NCBI GenBank assembly: GCA_035561075.1
Contig: DATMYF010000067.1
Coordinates: forward strand, 1 to 26,873
Direction of reading: 5' to 3'
Length of the DNA: 26,873 nt
Origin: JAMCRM01 sp035561075
Lineage (GTDB): Bacteria > Acidobacteriota > Terriglobia > Bryobacterales > Bryobacteraceae
Under the pieces are notes generated by a model. That model was not told the DNA's origin. It saw only the letters and a list, made by a program, of their open reading frames with translations, and ran no database searches. Of this stretch, positions 24,221 to 26,873 are shown piece by piece (position 1 is the first letter of the stretch; each line of letters starts with the position of its first letter). The position numbers and the translations under genes are program-made.

Positions 24221-25666
24221 TCAACGCGGGCTCCACCCCTTCAGTCGCGACCATGCCTGAACCCACAGTCCGAGGTCCGCGTGTCGAAGACGTTCCACCT
24301 CCGACTCCAACTGCCGGACATAACTCTCCAACTGGTCAATGTGAGCCTGCCCGCGGTCATTCGTTTCCTGATTCGTCCGGCATAACTCTTGAAACAGCGC
24401 TTCCAGTTCGGAGATTCTACCGCTGCGATCCTGTAATTTCCGACGTACCGACGCTAACTCGGGGCAGCTCTCAGTCGTGTCCCGCAGCAAGCCAAACGCC
24501 CGTGCCGATAACGTCTCGAATTCCAACAATGCCTGCCTTCGGCGTTCCCCACTGGGACCCTCTACTTTACTCCCCTCGCGCCAACCGCACCACTGCGGAG
24601 AACACCCTGAAGCCCGATACCGTCCAGTCGCCATCCGGCTCCGCTTGGCCACTGCGCGAGGCGAATTCCAGATCGAAATGAGCGGTTCCTCGTAGAGGTT
24701 TCCGACAGGCTCCGAAAGAAAGCAGAGATGGACGTCGCCGTTCTCGATCACGAACAACGTCGTCCAAGGGTTGGGACACAGTTCACGTCCGGCCGTCGTT
24801 GCGGTGTCCGCGTCGGGATACAGCCCGTGTTCTTCTTCCGCAACGAATTCCGCATCCAGCCCATGTTGTTCGAATAGGATCGTCAGGCCGCTAGTACGGA
24901 TCAGGATGCGCGGCCGTTCCCGTTCCATGGTCTCACGTACGAGCCGGTGTAACTCCAGAACCTCCGCCCCGTCGGTGATGGCCTCCGTCTGGCCAAGCAT
25001 CGGGAAGCGCGAGCTGTTTTCGGGTGTTATCTCCAAGGTTTGCAGCGAGACCGCCAGCAACCCGAGTTCGCGCATCATACGGACATACTCAGGGATTTCG
25101 CGGAAATTCGAGCGCATCACTACGAAGAAAGAGTCGATATACGGGTATTTGCTGCCCAGCTTCTCTTTCCAGCGTTGAATGCGGCGTATGTTGGCGAGCA
25201 CATCCTCCAGCCGCGACCCGCGACGCAAGCGCGCGAATGTATCCGGGTGTGCAGCGTCGATCGACACCGTCACGTTCTGAAGGGGAGTGCGGACGATGCG
25301 CTCCGCCCAGCCTTCGTCGATCAGAGTGGCATTCGTGCTGATGCTCACGATGGGACGGTCCACGACTGCGCCGACATCGTCCAGCATTTCCGAGAAGCCG
25401 GGAATGGCGAACAATTCTCCACCTTGCAGCCGCACCGTCGCGACGTACGGGTATAGGGATGCGAACTCCCGCCGCAAGGCCTCTCCGATAGGACGTGGCT
25501 CGAGCAGGCTATCCCCGTTCTTTGGTTGATAGCAATGAACGCAGCCGATATTACACCGATTGCTCAACACCACACCCAGGCAGCGGGGCATTGAACGCAA
25601 GTGCGCGTGCTGTAGTTCGTGCTCCACGCGGTTCAGTTCGAGATTCTGCTCGTGCAGCCCAGCCAT
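24221..25666 (-). CDS. Radical SAM/SPASM-like protein with C-terminal coiled coil
   Basis: A 481-residue cytoplasmic iron-sulfur enzyme. The CxxxCxxC cluster motif NRCNIGCVHCYQP holds Cys38, Cys42 and Cys45; the barrel follows with RLQGGELFAIPGF, SISTNATLIDEGW and VTVSIDAAHPDTFARLR. Residues about 300-385 contain a SPASM-like cysteine set (ELCPNPWTTLFVIENGDVHLCF, then SGCSPQWCGW) expected to bind extra clusters. The last ~80 residues form a charged coiled coil (SELEALFQELCRTNQETN, YVRQLESEVERLRHADLG). SPASM proteins modify peptides or sugars; this one's substrate is unknown. The frame is open to 25807, but that overlaps the divergent gene's start, so the ATG at 25666 is preferred; its GGGAG is only 2 nt away, so the start is uncertain. 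No precursor peptide gene is evident. Confidence 0.85.
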   Translation of the reverse strand: MAGLHEQNLELNRVEHELQHAHLRSMPRCLGVVLSNRCNIGCVHCYQPKNGDSLLEPRPIGEALRREFASLYPYVATVRLQGGELFAIPGFSEMLDDVGAVVDRPIVSISTNATLIDEGWAERIVRTPLQNVTVSIDAAHPDTFARLRRGSRLEDVLANIRRIQRWKEKLGSKYPYIDSFFVVMRSNFREIPEYVRMMRELGLLAVSLQTLEITPENSSRFPMLGQTEAITDGAEVLELHRLVRETMERERPRILIRTSGLTILFEQHGLDAEFVAEEEHGLYPDADTATTAGRELCPNPWTTLFVIENGDVHLCFLSEPVGNLYEEPLISIWNSPRAVAKRSRMATGRYRASGCSPQWCGWREGSKVEGPSGERRRQALLEFETLSARAFGLLRDTTESCPELASVRRKLQDRSGRISELEALFQELCRTNQETNDRGQAHIDQLESYVRQLESEVERLRHADLGLWVQAWSRLKGWSPR

Positions 25667-25787
25667 TACTCCCACAATGTAACAGGATTGAGCACATTCA
25701 ATTATTTGCGGTTCTGCCGAGAGATGGCTACCTGGCCCGGAAGCCCCCTGCTGGCCGGCGATCCATTCCCGAACTAGACTAGAACGC

Positions 25788-26336
25788 ATGGCACTGAAAT
25801 TCACCACTTCTTACCTTGAGGATTCTCTGGCACTGTTCAGGTATTACAAGAAGCTTGCCGAACGCGCAATGGAGCAGGTGTCAGACGAACAGCTTTTCGC
25901 AACACTGGATGAAGAGATGAACTCAATCGGGATCGTGGTGAAGCACATGGCGGGCAACATGCGGTCCCGTTGGACCGATTTCTTAACAACAGATGGGGAG
26001 AAGCCGGACCGCAATCGCGATAGCGAATTTGCAGATCCACCCGCTACACGCACGGCGCTGTTGGAGGTATGGGAAGACGGCTGGACACGTGTATTCCGGG
26101 CCCTGGAACCACTTTCGGATGCGGACCTCGGGCGCACGGTGACGATCCGCGGTGAAGCGCACTCGGTAATGCAGGCCGTGAACCGCCAGGTGGCACATTA
26201 CGCGCATCACGTGGGGCAGATTGTGATGCTGGCGAAGCATTTCGCGCACGACCAATGGCAATCGTTGAGCGTGCCCCGGAATCGGTCGGCGGAGTTCAAT
26301 CAGAGGGTCGCCAAGGGGGAGTCTAGCCAGCGCTAA
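25788..26336 (+). CDS. DinB-like (DUF1572-type) four-helix protein
   Basis: A 182-residue protein of the DinB/YfiT-like metal-binding four-helix superfamily. Likely metal ligands are His53 in VKHMAGNM and the His residues of QVAHYAHHVGQI (about 136-141), the usual three-His arrangement. The N-terminal SYLEDSLALFRYYKKLAERAMEQVSDEQLF and the RSRWTDFLTTDGEKP segment are typical of the DUF1572 branch. The family includes thiol-dependent transferases and proteins of unknown role, so the reaction cannot be named. It is divergent from the radical SAM gene with 121 bp between starts and precedes tRNA-His on the opposite strand. Its Shine-Dalgarno is weak. Confidence 0.85.
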   Translation: MALKFTTSYLEDSLALFRYYKKLAERAMEQVSDEQLFATLDEEMNSIGIVVKHMAGNMRSRWTDFLTTDGEKPDRNRDSEFADPPATRTALLEVWEDGWTRVFRALEPLSDADLGRTVTIRGEAHSVMQAVNRQVAHYAHHVGQIVMLAKHFAHDQWQSLSVPRNRSAEFNQRVAKGESSQR

Positions 26337-26410
26337 CAGAACAGAGCCAAAACATCTGGTCGTGCGATCCGTGGGAGTGGGGGACGTGTTGGGGTAGAGC
26401 CCTCTCACTT

Positions 26411-26488
26411 TGGGGTGGGCGGAGGGATTCGAACCCTCGGCCACCGGAACCACAATCCGGCGCTCTACCAAGCTGAGCTACGCCCACC
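26411..26488 (-). tRNA. tRNA-His (anticodon GUG)
   Basis: Read on the minus strand, the gene folds into a full cloverleaf: acceptor GGTGGGCG pairing with CGCCCACC, D-arm TAGCTCAGCTTGGTAGAGC, anticodon arm CCGGA-TTGTGGT-TCCGG with anticodon GTG, and T-arm GAGGGTTCGAATCCCTC. The extra 5' G (26488) pairs with discriminator C73, the hallmark of tRNA-His that HisRS needs. The 3' CCA is encoded (26413-26411). Confidence 0.97.
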
Positions 26489-26508
26489 GTAAGGAAAGGG
26501 ACTCCCTG

Positions 26509-26538
26509 AGTTTAGCAGGACTTCCCGCGGCGAATCAA
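26509..26538 (-). promoter_or_regulatory. Predicted promoter of tRNA-His
   Basis: On the minus strand TTGATT (26538-26533) is followed after 18 bp by TAAACT (26514-26509), which carries an extended TGC before it. Both boxes match four of six consensus positions. The inferred transcription start lies a dozen or so nt before the tRNA 5' end. Confidence 0.45.
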
Positions 26539-26713
26539 ACGTACTCCGGAACTTGCGGCCGCTATCCGGTGTCTATGCGGGTGGAGGTTCAAAAGAAATC
26601 ATGACCTCGACCATCGGACCCGCCTGAGAGGCTATCCCGCCGAACTTCCAGTTTTGTGTTTTGAAATGGCGCGGGAGAGGTGTGTCCCAGGATCGCACGG
26701 AAGGAGGCACGCG

Positions 26714-26873
26714 ATGTTTGAGCAGGCATTGACAATCGAATACGGCAGAGGCAATCGGGCATGGACTACCATGGCAGGATTGGCCGGACAGGTCCTGATC
26801 GTCACCAGCGCGGTGCTGGCGCCGCTGGTTGGGCCGCAGTCCCTACCACGGCCGCAGGAATGGGTGACCCTCT
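26714..26873 (+). CDS. N-terminus of a TonB-like energy transducer, C-terminus outside window
   Basis: The 53 visible residues start MFEQALTIEYGRGNRAWTTM and run into one hydrophobic segment (LAGQVLIVTSAVLAPLVGP) followed by QSLPRPQEWVTL. An excellent AAGGAGG lies 6 nt before the ATG. The short cytoplasmic start with an aromatic residue, a single membrane helix and a Pro-led periplasmic start are characteristic of acidobacterial TonB-family proteins, which energise outer-membrane receptors like the one at 1120-4305. The Pro-rich linker and TonB C-terminal domain lie outside the window, so the family call rests on the N-terminus only. Confidence 0.6.
   Translation, partial: MFEQALTIEYGRGNRAWTTMAGLAGQVLIVTSAVLAPLVGPQSLPRPQEWVTL

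Noticed and set aside
26411..26488. tRNA-His as an integration site for a genomic island to its left
   Set aside because: The position would fit, but I found no second copy of the tRNA 3' end within the window and no integrase gene.
1..26873. CRISPR arrays or anti-phage systems
   Set aside because: No short regularly spaced repeats and no Cas, restriction, toxin-antitoxin or reverse transcriptase motifs were seen.

Overview
The window is GC-rich, densely coded DNA. It most resembles a soil Acidobacterium of the Bryobacterales/Solibacter type. This is an inference from content: a SusC/Oar-like TonB-dependent receptor with an N-terminal carboxypeptidase-regulatory domain and no SusD partner, Tat-exported GFO/IDH/MocA and GH43-like proteins, a GH78 rhamnosidase, several carboxypeptidase-regulatory-like or secreted proteins of unknown function, and a TonB-like protein start at the right edge. 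No rRNA or marker gene is present to fix the taxon.

Region 1 (1-11489) is a probable sugar-acid or oligosaccharide utilisation cluster on the + strand. A GntR/FadR-type regulator (294-1022) precedes a promoter with a perfect TTGACA. Then come a TonB-dependent receptor, a Tat-exported GFO/IDH/MocA protein, an SGLT-like Na+/solute symporter, a ceramidase-fold hydrolase without a signal peptide, a galactonate-dehydratase-like enolase-superfamily enzyme, and a secreted protein resembling toroid-fold polysaccharide lyases. Junctions are tight (ATGA and GTGA overlaps), so most of this is probably one operon. A terminator-like hairpin with a T-run lies inside the first 83 bp of the last gene.

Region 2 (11464-18600) is a second carbohydrate cluster. 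It holds a small secreted-protein gene broken by an in-frame TAA, a regulator joining an IclR-type winged helix to a periplasmic-binding-protein sensor, a divergent Tat-exported GH43-like propeller enzyme overlapping a GH78 alpha-L-rhamnosidase, and, convergently, an arabinose/fucose-isomerase-like protein. An inverted pair of 14-16 bp motifs recurs at both the regulator/GH43 divergent promoter and the isomerase upstream region, which suggests one regulon. The likely job is removal and isomerisation of rhamnose or arabinose from plant polysaccharide.

Region 3 (18621-21013) holds citrate synthase and a secreted VirB10/TrbI-like protein with a glycine zipper. Region 4 (21124-25666) looks accessory: two secreted proteins of unknown function, two copies of an IS66 transposase fragment in a ~115 bp direct repeat, a 26 bp identical repeat, and a radical SAM protein whose coiled-coil tail is duplicated as a decayed fragment. 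Region 5 (25788-26873) holds a DinB-like protein, tRNA-His(GUG) and the start of a TonB-like protein.
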